Part shown: positions 43,096 through 54,058 of the stretch, piece after piece
Numbering within the stretch: the first letter of the stretch is position 1
How the letters are laid out: every line of letters begins with the position of its first letter
Source of the DNA: Prorocentrum cordatum
Lineage: Eukaryota > Sar > Dinophyceae > Prorocentrales > Prorocentraceae
DNA length: 64,000 nt
Assembly: GCA_963575745.1 (NCBI GenBank)
Contig: CAUYUJ010016493.1
Location: 118,501 to 182,500, forward strand
Direction of reading: 5' to 3'
The notes under the pieces: model-generated
Databases searched by the model: none
Told to the model about the DNA's origin: nothing
What the model saw: only the letters and a program-made list of their open reading frames with translations
Program-made: the position numbers and the translations under genes

Positions 43096-43495
43096 CGGAG
43101 GAGGAGGAGGAGGAGGAGGAGGAGGAGGAGAGGGAGGCCGAGGAGGAGGAGGAGAGGGAGGCGGAGGAGGAGGAGGAGAGGGAGGCGGAGGAGGAGGAGG
43201 AGGAGGAGGAGGAGGAGGAGGAGGAGGAGGAGGAGGAGGAGGAGGAGGAGGAGGAGGAGGAGGAGGAGGAGGAGGAGGAGGAGGAGGGAGGAGGAGGAGA
43301 GGGAGGAGGAGGAGGAGGGAGGAGGGGAGGCAGGAGGAGAGGGAGGCGGAGGCGGAGGCGGAGGCGGAGGAGGAGGGAGGAGGAGGAGGAGGGGAGGGAG
43401 AGGAGGAGGAGGAGGAGGAGAGGGAGGCGGAGGAGGAGGAGGAGGAGGAGGAGGAGGAGGCGGAGGAGGAGGAGGAGGAGGAGGAGGAGGAGTTG
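43096..43495 (+). repeat. (GGA)n tract with GAGAGGGAGGC variants
   Basis: 400-base GGA array with regularly recurring GAGAGGGAGGCGGAGG higher-order units at 43130-43190, 43340-43370 and 43420. Confidence 0.95.
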
Positions 43496-43784
43496 TGCGA
43501 TGTGGTGGGGGTGTCCGTGGAAGGGCACGGCGGCTCTGCGTGCGGGCCGCTCCCCCACGCGCGGTGCAGCAGGCTGGCCGTGGCGAGATGTACCTCCTCC
43601 ACCTCCTCCTCCTTCTCCTCCTGCTCCTCCTCCTCTACAATTACTCAATATGAATACTACTCTCCCTCTTCCCCTGATGACGTGCTGGGAGTGTTCGACC
43701 CCCCCCCCGCGTACTGTTTTTTTTACGCACAGGATTCCCGGGAGTTGGGTTTTCGCTTGCATTTTTTTTCAAAATGCTGCTCTC

Positions 43785-43972
43785 GCTAAGGCGCCGGCCT
43801 CATTTTCGGGCCCCGCTCGTTCCGAATCTTGCTCCCGCTGCAGCGCTGGCCTCATTTCCGTGCTTCCGCTCGTTCCGAATCGTGCTCCCGCTGCAGCGCT
43901 GGCCTCATTTCCGCGCTTCCGCTCGTTTCGACTCGTGCTCCCGCTGCAGCGCTGGCGTCATTTCCCGTGCCA
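43785..43972 (+). repeat. 53-bp tandem repeat, unrelated to the array
   Basis: Three full units and a partial of CTCGTTCCGAATCGTGCTCC, CGCTGCAGCGCTGGCCTCAT, TTCCGCGCTTCCG. Each includes the palindrome CGCTGCAGCG. By coincidence the length equals the CGGCCGCC array unit, but the sequence is different. CATGCAATGC-type repeats follow to 44060. Confidence 0.9.
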
Positions 43973-44119
43973 TGCCACGGCATGCAATGCAATGCTAGGT
44001 TGATACTACGCTTTGCGGTGCTCTTCTACGCCATGCCATGCCGTGCTCTACAATGCATCGCGTACCCTTTCGCGATCATTGCCCTGCTCGACATCCGACT
44101 GTGCGAGTAGAGAGGGGAT

Positions 44120-44326
44120 CTACGCCATGGTAAGGGATGGGAGGGAGGGGTAGGATGTCAGATATGACGCGAGCGCACCTAGCTTGTCCTCCTCCCCCTC
44201 CTCCTCCCCCTCCTCCTCCTCCTCCTCCTCTCTCCTCCTCCTCCTCTCCTCCTCCTCCTCCTCCTCTCCTCCTCTCCTCCTCCTCCTCCTCCTCCTCCTC
44301 CTCCTCCTCCTCCTCCTCCTCCTCCA
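44120..44326 (+). repeat. anchor repeat D followed by (TCC)n
   Basis: GGGATGGGAGGGAGGGGTAG, GATGTCAGATATGACGCGAG, CGCACCTAGCTTGTCC runs straight into a TCC array (44188-44326). The reverse complement of 52535-52610 has the same phrase (GATGTCAGATGAGGCTCGAG, CGCACCTAGCTTGCCC), also next to pyrimidine-rich repeat. Confidence 0.8.
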
Positions 44327-44354
44327 CGGCGGCCGCCCTTCTTACTTCCTCCCC

Positions 44355-44460
44355 CCCCAGCAGGAGGAGGAGATGGCCACCAGGGCTGGATTCGCCCCGA
44401 GATCTGGGTCAGAGCGCACCCCCAAAAAGGTCCAGGGGGTGGCGATATCGGGATCTGTTG
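44355..44460 (+). repeat. degenerate family A element fragment
   Basis: AGGAGGAGGAGATGGCCACC, GGGCTGGATTCGCC, GAGATCTGGGTCAGAGCGCA, CCCC..GGTCCAGGGGGTGG, GATATCGG resembles the middle and right part of family A elements with the left end missing. Confidence 0.55.
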
Positions 44461-44916
44461 CGTTCTCCCAAGACTGCACGCCGCACGCGCCTGGTTCCAT
44501 TTGGACGCCAGGCTGGTGCCGAGGGAGCCTGCGGCCAATTCGGCACCAGTTGGGCACCCAAGTTGAACAAGGCGTCCGTGGCCAAGCCAGCCCAGATAAC
44601 TTCCACCTGTTCATCCAGCGCAGTATCGAGACCGCCACCTCACCGTTGCCAATCTGATGAATAGTTTTTTGGTGATCATCATCATCGCGAGCGCCGCCGT
44701 TAGGAAGGCGCAGCTTCTTCTGCGATTTTGGAGATCTTGGCGAGCAGGAGTGGTACGACGAAGAGTCGAAACCATGCCACTAAGCAGCGGTGCGAAGCTC
44801 GAAGTCCCGCCACCGTGCCGGCGCAGCTGCGCGGCAGGGATGCGGTCGAGTTGAACACGCGCTCCAGTTCAGCGTCCTGCTCGAACCGGCTCGTGTGTGG
44901 AACGCCCCCTTTTCAG

Positions 44917-45072
44917 GGCTATCTCGGGTTCGTTGTTCTGGAATCCGAACCCGAGCTACCCCGGGCCCGAGTTACCCCGCATAGTTCGGGCGTCCAGAGC
45001 CCCAAATCATCAGGGGTAACTCGGGTCAGGGCTAACTCGGGTTCGTTTGTCGGGAATCCAAACCCGCTACCG
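44917..45072. repeat. foldback repeat E, copy 1
   Basis: AACTCGGGT and ACCCGAGTT words alternate so that the unit folds on itself: CTATCTCGGGTTCG, GAATCCGAACCCGAGCTACC, CCGAGTTACCCCGCATAG, CAGAGCCCCAAATCATCAGG, GGTAACTCGGGTCAGGGCTA. The same unit occurs twice at 61325-61552. Confidence 0.85.
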
Positions 45073-46397
45073 CATCCAACCCAGGTGCCGCGCCTTGCGC
45101 CCGCTGAGGCCCCAGCCCAGCTCGTGGCCACCTGTCTGTATACTGGCCACGCGCTCCTGGCTTCAGCGCGGGGCGCGCCAGCCATCCTGAGATTGCGCCC
45201 CCCCCCCCCCCCCTCGGCCCGATGCTGGTGCGCTCCGACACGTGCTCTGCCTTGGGCCGCACTGGCCCCCAGCCCGTTTGGCGCACACGCCGCCCGTTTG
45301 GCGCACACGCCGCTTCACTGGCCATGAGCCTGGCAGGTCCGTCCCTGTGCCTTCGGCTGGTGGCCCTTGCCCGGCAGCTCGTTGATGCCCTGTTTTGGGG
45401 GACGCAGCCGCCGCGTCGCCTTCCCATTTTGCCCCCCGGCTGCTTGCCTGGAGCCTTCGCCCAGCCCCCGGTTCCGCTGGGCGCCGCCCTGTTCACGGCT
45501 GCGATACGTGCACCAGGCCTGGGCTCGGCTCGCTGCTGTTCGCCCCCCCCGCGCCCCCGCCACGCCCCGCCGCCCGCAGCCTCTTGCATGGCCTCCATGC
45601 GCCGCTCTGCGGCCGCCCAGGCCCCGCGGCTCTCTCTGGCCGTTCGGCTTTGCCTGGCCCTTCGCCCCCCTGTCGCGGCTCTCCCCCCCCACGCTGAAGT
45701 CGCGCCTCTCCTCGCCTCCGCCACGCTGCACCGGCGCTTGGCGTGTCGCCCCTTGCCCAGTCCACCGCTGCAGTTTCGCGCAGCCCCCACCGCCTCTGCC
45801 CCACCTCTCGCACTGGCCGCCCCGCCTTTGGCGGAACTGTTGCTGCTCCGGCATCTCCCTAGTTGCTGGGCCTCACCCTGCGCTGCTGCCGCTGGTGCCT
45901 CCCCTGGGTGCGCCCGCGACGCCGCCCCGCGCTTGCTGCCAGGGGCTGCCCTCTGGCACGGCCACCCCGCGCGACACCCCGCGGCCCAGCCGCGTGAGCG
46001 CGCCTTCTTTACTTCCGCTCCCTGCGGCCGTCTCTCGTCTTCTCCCCTCCTCTTTTAGGCGGGACAAGTCGTAGCACCGTCGCCCCGGTCACCTCGGACG
46101 AGCGTGCGGACTGCCTCGGCTGCGCTGCGACGCCCAAAAGCTCAGGGTCTGGCCGCAAACGCGCACGGGATGTTGCAGCTGTTTGGGCTGCTTGCGATGT
46201 CAACAGCTGCGCTGCGCAACACCCAGCTCCCCGCGGCAAGTTGCCCACCGCCGCGCGTGCCCTGGGCCGCCACGAGTCTTCTCGGGTCGTCCCTGGGCCG
46301 CCCGGGACTGTCTGGATGGCCCCTGCGCTTCGGTGGCGCCGTCTGGGTGACGCCTGCGCCCTCGCCGACGCCGTCGCCCCCCCCCTGAGATCGGAGG
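45073..46397. other. GC-rich, no gene recognised
   Basis: C-rich DNA with a run of 17 C (45196-45213), a direct duplicate of GCCCGTTTGGCGCACACGCC (45270-45311) and many Ala/Pro/Arg-rich frames open on both strands. Nothing identifies a protein. Confidence 0.4.
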
Positions 46398-46562
46398 GCA
46401 CCAACTATACACCTACACCGATCCTGGCCAGGCCAATCCTGGGCCCAGGCCAGGATCGGGGTATATGTCTTCCTGCCCCAGGCAGGAGGGAGTATACACC
46501 GATCCTGGGCCCAGGGTGATCTTGGCCAGGATCGGTGCTGGTGTGTGGTTGGTGTCCTCCTA
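46398..46562. repeat. foldback repeat F
   Basis: The left arm GGGCACCAACTATACACC, ACCGATCCTGGCCAGG, TCCTGGGCCCAGG is the complement of the right arm CCTGGGCCCAGG, GGCCAGGATCGGTG, GGTGTGTGGTTGGTGTCC. The centre is CTTCCTGCCCCAGGCAGGAG, itself palindromic. Confidence 0.82.
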
Positions 46563-46707
46563 TGAGATCCGACCGGTCGCCACCCCTGGATCCCACGTCG
46601 CGAGAACATCCAGCATTTGCAGAAATCGCGCCCAGAACCCTCGACCCCATCGTCCTGCGCCATGGCTGGAGCCGGAGCGATCTGCCAGCGCCGCGGGGCC
46701 CGGGAAT

Positions 46708-46888
46708 GCAGTCGGAGCGCTGAAGAAGGAGCCCTTGTCGTTGGGGACGGGCCCCGTGTTCCTTGATCGTTTCAACAGCTTGCCATAGGTTTTCTCCAGG
46801 TTTTCGATTGAAAGTCGAAGGCTAACTTGTGAAAAACAGGGGCCTCGTTCCTTGTTTAGCGCTCATGGGGTCAACGCCCCGATGGTAG
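46708..46888 (+). mobile_element. MITE family 2, copy 1
   Basis: Matches 60554-60733: GCGCTGAAGAAGGA, GTGTTCCTTGAT, TTGCC(A/T)(T/A)AGGTTTTC, GGGGCCTCGTTCCT in the same order. Ends are GCAGTCGGAGCGCT and CAACGCCCCGATGGTA, more eroded than in the second copy. Confidence 0.8.
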
Positions 46889-46971
46889 GACGAATACGCC
46901 GGGCTCGACTAAAATCGAACCGCTAGGATCTCAGGGCTCCACATGAAACGATCGGGCGGGCGGCGCGCAGT

Positions 46972-47036
46972 ATGACCTTCTACAGCTACGTCGTCCTCGA
47001 CGCGCCGGCCGGCTTCGACTTCGGCGCCCACCCCAG
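46972..47036 (+). CDS. candidate short exon, unknown protein
   Basis: Right after the acceptor-like GGCGCGCAG at 46962-46970 the frame reads MTFYSYVVLDAPAGFDFGAH and P before a GGGGG-rich repeat. High GC3 and aromatic content (FYSY, FDF) are unlike the surrounding low-complexity DNA. It could be an internal exon of an intron-rich gene. Only about 21 codons can be seen and no partner exon is identified. Confidence 0.3.
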
Positions 47037-47124
47037 GGGGGGTGGGGGAACGCGCCGCGGGACGGCAGGAGACGTCAGAGGGGGAGTGGGGGAGGAGAAG
47101 GGTGGGGGGCAGGGGGAGAGAGGG

Positions 47125-47446
47125 AGGAGGAGGAGGAGGAGGAGGAGGAGGAGGAGGAGGGAGGAGGAGGAGGAGGAGGAGGAGGAGGAGGAGGGAGGAG
47201 GGAGGAGGAGGAGAGGAGGAGGAGGAGGAGGAGGAGGAGGAGGAGGAGGAGGAGGAGGAGGAGGAGGAGGAGGAGGAGGAGGAGGAGGAGGAGGAGGAGG
47301 AGGAGGAGGAGGAGGAGGAGGAGGAGGGGGGGAGGAGGAGGAGGGGAGGGGGAGGAGGAGGAGGAGGAGGAGGAGGAGGAGGAGGAGGAGGAGGAGGAGG
47401 AGGAGGAGGAGGAGGAGGAGGAGGAGGAGGAGGAGGAGGAGAGGAG
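47125..47446 (+). repeat. (GGA)n tract
   Basis: 320-base GGA array, very pure between 47210 and 47330. Purine-rich imperfect sequence continues to 47580. 47581-48317 has no supported gene; TATATAAG at 48092 is noted but nothing downstream supports a promoter. Confidence 0.95.
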
Positions 47447-48317
47447 GGGGACAAAGAGGATGAGAAATAGGAGGAGGAACGGGGCTCGGAGGAGGGAGGG
47501 ATCGAGGGAGGGATCGAGGGAGAGGAGGGAGGAGGGTGAGGGAGGAGGGGGGAGGGGGGAGGGGTCAGAGGGAGGAGAGGGGAGGCGGGTGGGGGGGCGA
47601 AGCGACCGGAGGGTCTTGGGCCCTTGGGGCACGCCGGGGTTCCACGAGCAGGTGCTTGGCAGGAGCAGGGGGAGCCAGAGGAGAAGAAGGAGGACCAGCG
47701 TACGCCCAAGATGCGCCAACGTGAGATTCAATCGCGGGGTGGTGCGCCCCTTGAAGCACATGCACACCGAGCGCGTGCCACTGAAGCGGCCCCCCCGCCC
47801 CCCCGTTATGATGAGGGAGCCGCCTCGTCCTGCACGCTTAGCCGGAGCGTCGAGACGCCGGGCGTGGATGGCTCTCTCTCTCCGTCCGTGCAGCTCTCGT
47901 GCTCTAAGCAGTGGGCAGTGGTGCTCGAGAGCGCCTGGAGTGATGCCCCGGAGCTGGAGGGCTGGATGCCTTCCATCCGTGTGACTGGTTGCACATGCTC
48001 GGGCTCCGAGAAGCGAGAGAACCTCGAGCGAGGGCGAACATCGAGCGAGAGCCCTGGTATGAAAGGAGCCACCATCCATGGGTGGAGTGGAGTATATAAG
48101 GTGTTTACGACGAGTACGCGCTGCGCAACGCGGCCACGTGTTGAAAACGGTTCGCCATCCGTCCGCGTGGGGCGCGCGCGGCACCAAGGCGAGGGCCCGG
48201 TTCTGAAAGGGGCGCGTCCTCCGTCCGTGTTGCTGCGGGGATGTTCGAGCTTGAGGATCATACGTTCTGATTCGGTCTCAGGCGAAACGCCGGGGCCGCC
48301 CTGCCGACATCGGGGCT

Positions 48318-48478
48318 TGCTCAAGGCGCCCCTGGCCCAAGGTGCCCCCAGCTTTGGGCCCAATTTTGGAGCCCCTGGGGCCCTCTGGGCCTCGTGAGGG
48401 GTGCTCTGGAGGCCGTCGGGGCCCCGCTGGAAATCCTGGGCCACCTTGGGCCAGGGGCACTTCTAGCAGCACCCGGCG
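48318..48478. repeat. foldback repeat G
   Basis: CTTGCTCAAGGCGCCCCTGG, CCCAAGGTG at the left is the complement of CACCTTGGGCCAGGGGC, ACTTCTAGCAG at the right; the centre is GGGGCCCTCTGGGCC-type GC-rich DNA. Confidence 0.65.
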
Positions 48479-48671
48479 ACGCGGCTGGTGCTGCGACCAG
48501 GAGGAGTTCTTGCCAGGGACTGGGACGGGGGGCGGAGGGAGCGCGAGGGGCACGCGACGGGGGAAGGAGGGCAGAGGACGGAAGGCGGTGGAGGAAGGGT
48601 GAATGGGGAGAGAATAAGACGGGGATGCAGGGGCGGAGGACGGAACGCGGGGACGGAGAGAGGAAGTCAGG

Positions 48672-48842
48672 GGAGGTAAAGGTACCCATGCCGCCACCCT
48701 TCCTTTCGTTTCCCCCCTTTCTTGGGGCCTCCTGGGAGGCCCTCGTCGCCACCGCCGGAGTCGCCTTCAAATTCTGGTCAGGGCCGCACCCCGGGAGACG
48801 TCTGGGGAGTAGCGTTACCAGTACCTCCTAGGTTCCACAGGA
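48672..48842 (+). repeat. introner-like element, family A, copy 4
   Basis: GGGAGGTAAAGGTACCCATG at the left; GGGGCCTCCTGGGAGGCCCT, CGTCGCCACCGCCGGAGTCG, AAATTCTGGTCAGGG inside; GTTACCAGTACCTCCTAGG, TTCCACAG at the right. It retains GT..AG borders. Flanks are purine-rich and no exon is recognised. Confidence 0.8.
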
Positions 48843-48995
48843 CGGAGGACGGAGGACAGGGGCGGCGGATGAGGAGGGGTGGAGGATGCGGACGGAGGAC
48901 GGAGGGCGGAGAGAGGAAGGAGGAGAAGAGGAGGGGGATGCAGGGAGAGGGCGGAAGAACGAGCGGGCAGGCGGGGGAAGGAGATGTTAGCGAAG

Positions 48996-49066
48996 GAGGA
49001 GGAGGAGGAGGAGGAGGAGGAGGAGGAGGAGGAGGAGGAGGAGGAGGAGGAGGAGGAGGAGGGGGA
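48996..49066 (+). repeat. (GGA)n tract
   Basis: GGA array in a longer purine-rich region (48840-49310). 49311-50296 shows no supported gene; a minus-strand frame (50212 to 49958) reading SSRREWRCASCNTATKIRSS is protein-like but stands alone. Confidence 0.92.
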
Positions 49067-50296
49067 GGGGGAGAGAGGGATGGCGGGGAGGAAGAGAAGA
49101 GGGTGGAGGAGAGGATGAGGAGTGCGGAGGCCAGGGGATGGAGGACACGCAAAGGAAGAAAGAATAAGGGGACAGGAGGAGCGGGAGCTGGGGGGGAGGA
49201 TGGAAGACGAGGGGGGGGCAGGGTGCGGAAGGTTGGGGAAGGATGCAGGAGGTTGCAAGGAGGCGGGGAGGGGAGGGGATGAGAGTGAACGAGGAGAGAG
49301 GAGGAAATTCAAAGGTTGAGATTGACATCCAGATGAACGCGTCCAAGTTGCCCGAACGCACACGCATCGAATGAAACCTGAGGGCGAGGCTACCTGGGGG
49401 TCAGGCCTCGTCGGAGCCGCCTGAGCTTGCAGTTTCGGGCATGCGGCGTCTGGGCGTTCTCGGCGGGGCCTACACAAGGCCGTTTGAGCCCAATAGCCCG
49501 CCCGCTGCCCGACCACACACGCACAATGCTCGCACCGCGCAAAGACGAGATCGTCCTCTCAGCCATCGCGTGGCCGAGCTCAGTGAAGCAGGCCCATTGG
49601 GCTGGGCCGCAGGGGCTGGGGTCGGCACTGGAGGAGGCGGCGGCCCCAAGACGGAAGCAGGACCACGCTCCCCAGAGTTCTGCGCGCCAGCCCCCACGGC
49701 AAACCCCAGGGACCAGGCCAGGCACCCCCCACAGGAAGCGGGTCGCACGAGCCCGCAGACCCAGAAGCCCCGACTGAGCCTGGCCCCGCGCTTATCATAG
49801 GACCGCGGAGGAGGAGCCGCTTTTTGGCCCTGGAATCGAACGCGATGGAGAAGAGGGGAAGGCCCGGCGAGGGGGGCCTCACGGCTACTCCGTCCCACGG
49901 GGACCCCCGCGGTTCCCGAGCGCACAGGTCTTGGGCAGTGGGGGGTTGGGGATCGAGTCACCAGGAGGCGGCTTCCATGGCCGCCTGCGCCCCGTCCGAG
50001 ACCTGTAAGACGAAGCCGTGATACCGATGGAGCAGATGCTGAACAGCCCATCGTCGGGTGTCCGTGGGATTGCACATTCTGGCTTTCTTCCGAACGTGGA
50101 GTAAGTGCAAGCTGGAGCGAATCTTGGTCGCCGTGTTACAACTAGCGCACCTCCACTCGCGCCTGGAAGAGCCAAATGACATCGGATGAGCCGAGCCGTC
50201 ATCGATGTACACCTGGGGCGCATACGCGAGAGCCTTGCCTTCGCACGGGCAGACCTCGATTCTGGCGGCGTCGGGGCGTCGGAGCGAACACGCCGT

Positions 50297-50352
50297 AGGA
50301 GGAGGAGGAGGAGGAGGAGGAGGAGGAGGAGGAGGAGGAGGAGGAGGAGGAA
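50297..50352 (+). repeat. (GGA)n tract
   Basis: Short clean GGA array. 50353-51305 is GC-rich with no gene I can support. Confidence 0.92.
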
Positions 50353-51305
50353 AAGACGAAGATAGGAGGTCTGTTCGAGGGAGGGGGGAAGAGGGAGGCG
50401 AGAGGGGGATGTTTCATGAGGGAAGAGGCAGAGGCAGGTGAAAAGTACTTCCGCGAGCTGAGGAGGCAGGGGGAAGGGAGGAGGAGCGAGCGACAGGAAC
50501 GGGCGGCGGCGAGGAGGAGGAGGGCGGCGGGAGGAGGGATGCGTGCACGGACGAAAGGCGCGGGAGAGCGGCGGGCCTGCGCTGCACGGTGGCCTGCCCC
50601 CGCGACGTCGCGTCCTCCTTCGCCCTCCGCCGTTCGCCTCCCCCCTCTCCCCCTTGGGCTCTCGCGCCGCGCGCCTGCTCTCTGCGTCTGTCGGCGACGC
50701 CCCCGGCCATGCGTGCAGAGCAGGAGGAAAACGAGCACTGAGCGCTTTGGCGCCCCCGTGCCCCTGCCGAGCTCCTGGAGGGCCGTCCGACGGGGCGTCT
50801 CCTGCGTCCGTCCGTCCCCCGCGGCTCTCCGACGAGCGCCAGCTCGGAGCGAAGCTCCTGGGGCCGGCTCTCCGAGCCAGCGGCGGCACGCCTGCGCGCC
50901 CTGCCTGCCCTTCCCGCATCCTGACCCCCAGCCCTCAGAGGAGGTGGCCTCTGGATGGCCCTTCGGAGGCCCGACTTGGAGGTCGAAGATGCCCAAGGGC
51001 CGTACGACGACGTTCCCCTGAGCTCCTTGCGTTGCAATTGTTTCGCGCCCGGCGAGTTCGCCCTGTTTCGGGTCCTTGGACCCTCGCAGATCGATCCGGT
51101 TCGAAAAAATGCAGCAGGACGGTGGGGTTTGGGGCTCCGATCGCTAGCTTGAACGATGTTGGATGCTTTCGTGGCGTCGGATCCTACGGTCCGAAAAGGC
51201 CCCCGCCCCCGACGTCCGAGGGCCGATGGGGCAGGGTTCCTGGCTTTGCCGGCTGCCGCTGGCGGCGGCCCGCCTTGGTCGGCCGGTCAGTCCCTTCCAT
51301 TATCC

Positions 51306-51425
51306 TCGCCCTCCTCCTCCTCTTCCTCCTTCTCCTTCTCCTCCTCCCCCTCCTTCTCCTCCCCCTCCTCCTCCTCCTCCTCCTCCTCCTCCTCCTCCTC
51401 CTCCTCCTCCTCCTCCTCCTCTTCG
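51306..51425 (-). repeat. (TCC)n tract
   Basis: TCC array with TTC interruptions. 51426-52206 has no supported gene. Confidence 0.92.
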
Positions 51426-52206
51426 CTGCCCCCCCGCGCGCGCGCTGGCACCAGGGAGGACCGCACGCTTCTGCTCTGGCCAGTCTGACGAGCCAGCCTG
51501 AGAGCGTCGAGAGCTTGAAGACCGAGCGGGCAGAGCACGCCATGTATCATGCACCGTGGGCGTGAGATCATCAACTAGGGTACTGTCGGGTGCGGCCCCC
51601 AAGATGGCCGACGCTGACCCTGCAGTGGCAGGCGCAGCGCCGTCCGAAGGCTGTGATTCGTGTCCTCTTAGTTTGGTGGCGTCTCGGGCCCTTCTTGGGG
51701 ACTTCCTGGATCCTTTCTGGTGCCCTCTCAGGGCCATCCCGAGATCACCTGAGGGGGAAGCTCGCGATGTCGGGTCCGCTTCTCTCGTGTCCTCAAAGTG
51801 GAGCGGCGCAGTTAGACAGTCTCTCCTTTCCACTCCCCTGCTTGCTGCTGCGTGCGCGTGTTGGCAGAAGGTTTAACCCATGCCAGTCTGAAGAGGCGAC
51901 GTGGTCGCCGAACGCCCAACCAGAGAGCCTAACAAACGAGCTCTCCCGATTGCGGGAACTGGTGGTCAGCGTGTCGCGCCGCCGGTTCTGACCCATCACG
52001 CTTCGACCCGACACGCTATCCGAGTCCCCACTCCCAAGCGTCAACGCCCCGAGCTTTCCCGCGCCTCCCGCCCCGCGGAGCGGAGCGCCACGCCATCCGC
52101 TCGCAGGGCGTCGGGTGTCGCTGGGGCCGCCGCGGCGACACGCTGTCCAAGAGTTCCCGACCGCAGTTGTACCGTGGGGTGGGCCCTCTTCGTCGGCGCC
52201 CCTGTC

Positions 52207-52290
52207 TCCTCCTCCTCCTCGTCCTCCTCCTCCTCCTCGTCCTCCTCCTCCTCCTCCTCCTCCTCCTCCTCCTCCTCCTCCTCCTCCTCT
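52207..52290 (-). repeat. (TCC)n tract
   Basis: TCC array with TCG interruptions, followed by CTCTCTCTTTCTTTC. Confidence 0.92.
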
Positions 52291-52534
52291 CTTGCTCTCT
52301 CTCTCTTTCTTTCTTCGGGGGCGTCGTCCCCGCGCACGCCGCGACTTGGTGCGGGGCGGCCACAGCTGCAACGGTGCTGGAGGCACACCGGAGGGAGGAG
52401 GGGTGGAGGGAGAGGAAGCGAGAGGAGGTTGAGGAGTACGAGGATGAGGAGTCTTTGGCCACGCTGCAGTGTGAGGATGAGGAGGAGGGGGAGCAGGAGG
52501 AGTAGGAGGAAGAGGAAGGAGAGGAGGGAGAAGA

Positions 52535-52612
52535 GAATTGGGGCAAGCTAGGTGCGCTCGAGCCTCATCTGACATCCGATCCCTCCCTCCGATCTCTTCC
52601 CATTGCTCGGAA
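52535..52612 (-). repeat. anchor repeat D, copy 2
   Basis: Inverted copy of the phrase at 44120-44190, next to purine-rich sequence (52380-52530) on this strand. 52613-53967 is largely GAGG/GGA-rich with no supported gene. Confidence 0.75.
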
Positions 52613-53967
52613 CTTTCTAATTCGCGGACGCGTGTCATAGCCAACCTGAAACTCAAGCGAAAGTACCTCATCGTGTTATGCACCATCGGAAAAAAGGGAG
52701 CTGCGTGCATAGGATGATGATGAGGAGGAGGACAAAGAGGAGAAGGTGGCGGGTGAGCCTGAGGATGATCAGGAGGAAAAGGAGGAGGATGTGGAAGGCG
52801 GACGACGAGGACGACCAGCAGCAGTAGGAACTTAAGGAAGGAGCAGGAGGAACAGGAGGAGGGGAAGGCGGAGAAGTGGAAATTCTGGGGGCGACCACGA
52901 TGAAAAAGGACTCGGATCCAGAAAAGTGGCCCACGCGGAGGCGAGCGCGCCATTCTGAACGACGGGAGGAAAGCGTCCATCCGAAAGTTAGCCCCACATT
53001 TCAGCGAGAGCATCATTCTGGAACGCCGACAACACTCGGAGTGTAAACAAAGACGTCAGAGGGACCAACGCGCCCACAGTACGTGTGTAACAATCAAGAC
53101 GTGGAGGGGGACACGCTCAGCACATCTTCGGAGGAAAGAAGAGAGTAGTATTCATGCTGTGTCATTGTGGAGGAGGAGGAGGAGGAGGAGGCGAGGAACC
53201 GGGGAGGAAGGAGGGGAGGAGGATGATCCAAGAAGGCCGCGCAGAACCCGACCCCATGAGCACAATGGTGCCTCTAACCAGCTTCGAGCCCCCGTCCGAG
53301 GAAACAAACGCAAAGACAGGCCCACTCGAGGCGGGAGGAATGGGGGGGAGGAGGTAGAAGACTGGACGGAGGGACGACGGAGGAGGGGGGGCGGATGACG
53401 GAGAATGGAGGGCGTAGGGGGGAAGATGTGGGAGGCGGGTGAGAGGAGGAAGGATGGAGCAGGGAGAAGGGAGGAAGGAAGACGGAAGGAGAAAGGGAAA
53501 GCTGATCATTGGAGGAAGAGTGAGAGAGTGGGGGAAGGAGGGAGGAGGGAGGAATGGCGAAGGACGGAGCAGGGAGGAGGGGGACGAGAATAATTGGGTG
53601 AGGAACCATCAGGACATTGATGAGGAGAAAGGAAGCCGCTGGCGATGTTTAAGCTCCTGGTCCGCGTTGCCCAGGCCAGGGGGATTGCTGGTGCGATAGA
53701 CTGGATGACCGGAGCGCCCCAACAAGTTCGCAGACTAGAGCTCAGGAGGGAGGCAGGGGGTATGGAGCAGGGATGCAGGAAGGATGATGGACAGTAGGAG
53801 AAAAAATGAATGTAGGAAGGAGTTATCGAGTGAGGAGGAGGGAAGAGGGAGGACAGAGGACTGAGGAGGGAGGATGGCTGATGCTGGACGGAATATGAGG
53901 AGAGGAGGGCGGCAGGGAGGCAGCAAGGCAGGGAGCCGCTGAAGGATGATAAGGGGCGTCGGACGCA

Positions 53968-54058
53968 GCCCAGGCTCCACGTGCTCCATCAGCGATCTCG
54001 ACTCGCCCTACTACGCGGACTGGCACTCGCTGGCCTGGGGCGAGGACCTCTCGGGCTG
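53968..54058 (+). CDS. candidate exon, unknown protein
   Basis: After the acceptor-like CGGACGCAG the frame reads PGSTCSISDLDSPYYADWHS then LAWGEDLSG, up to a GT at 54056 (GGGCT|GTCATT). Third positions are nearly all G or C. Aromatic and acidic residues (YYADWHSLAWGEDL) make this the most protein-like short stretch in a region otherwise of purine repeats. No domain is recognised and neighbouring exons were not found. Reading the other strand gives only an Arg/Ala/Val-rich shadow. Confidence 0.4.

Noticed and set aside
48092-48099. TATATAAG as a promoter
   Set aside because: No gene follows it, and TATA boxes are not the usual dinoflagellate promoter signal.
49958-50212. 84-codon minus frame with a CxxC pair
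   Set aside because: Reads somewhat like protein but has no neighbours, splice context or recognised motif.
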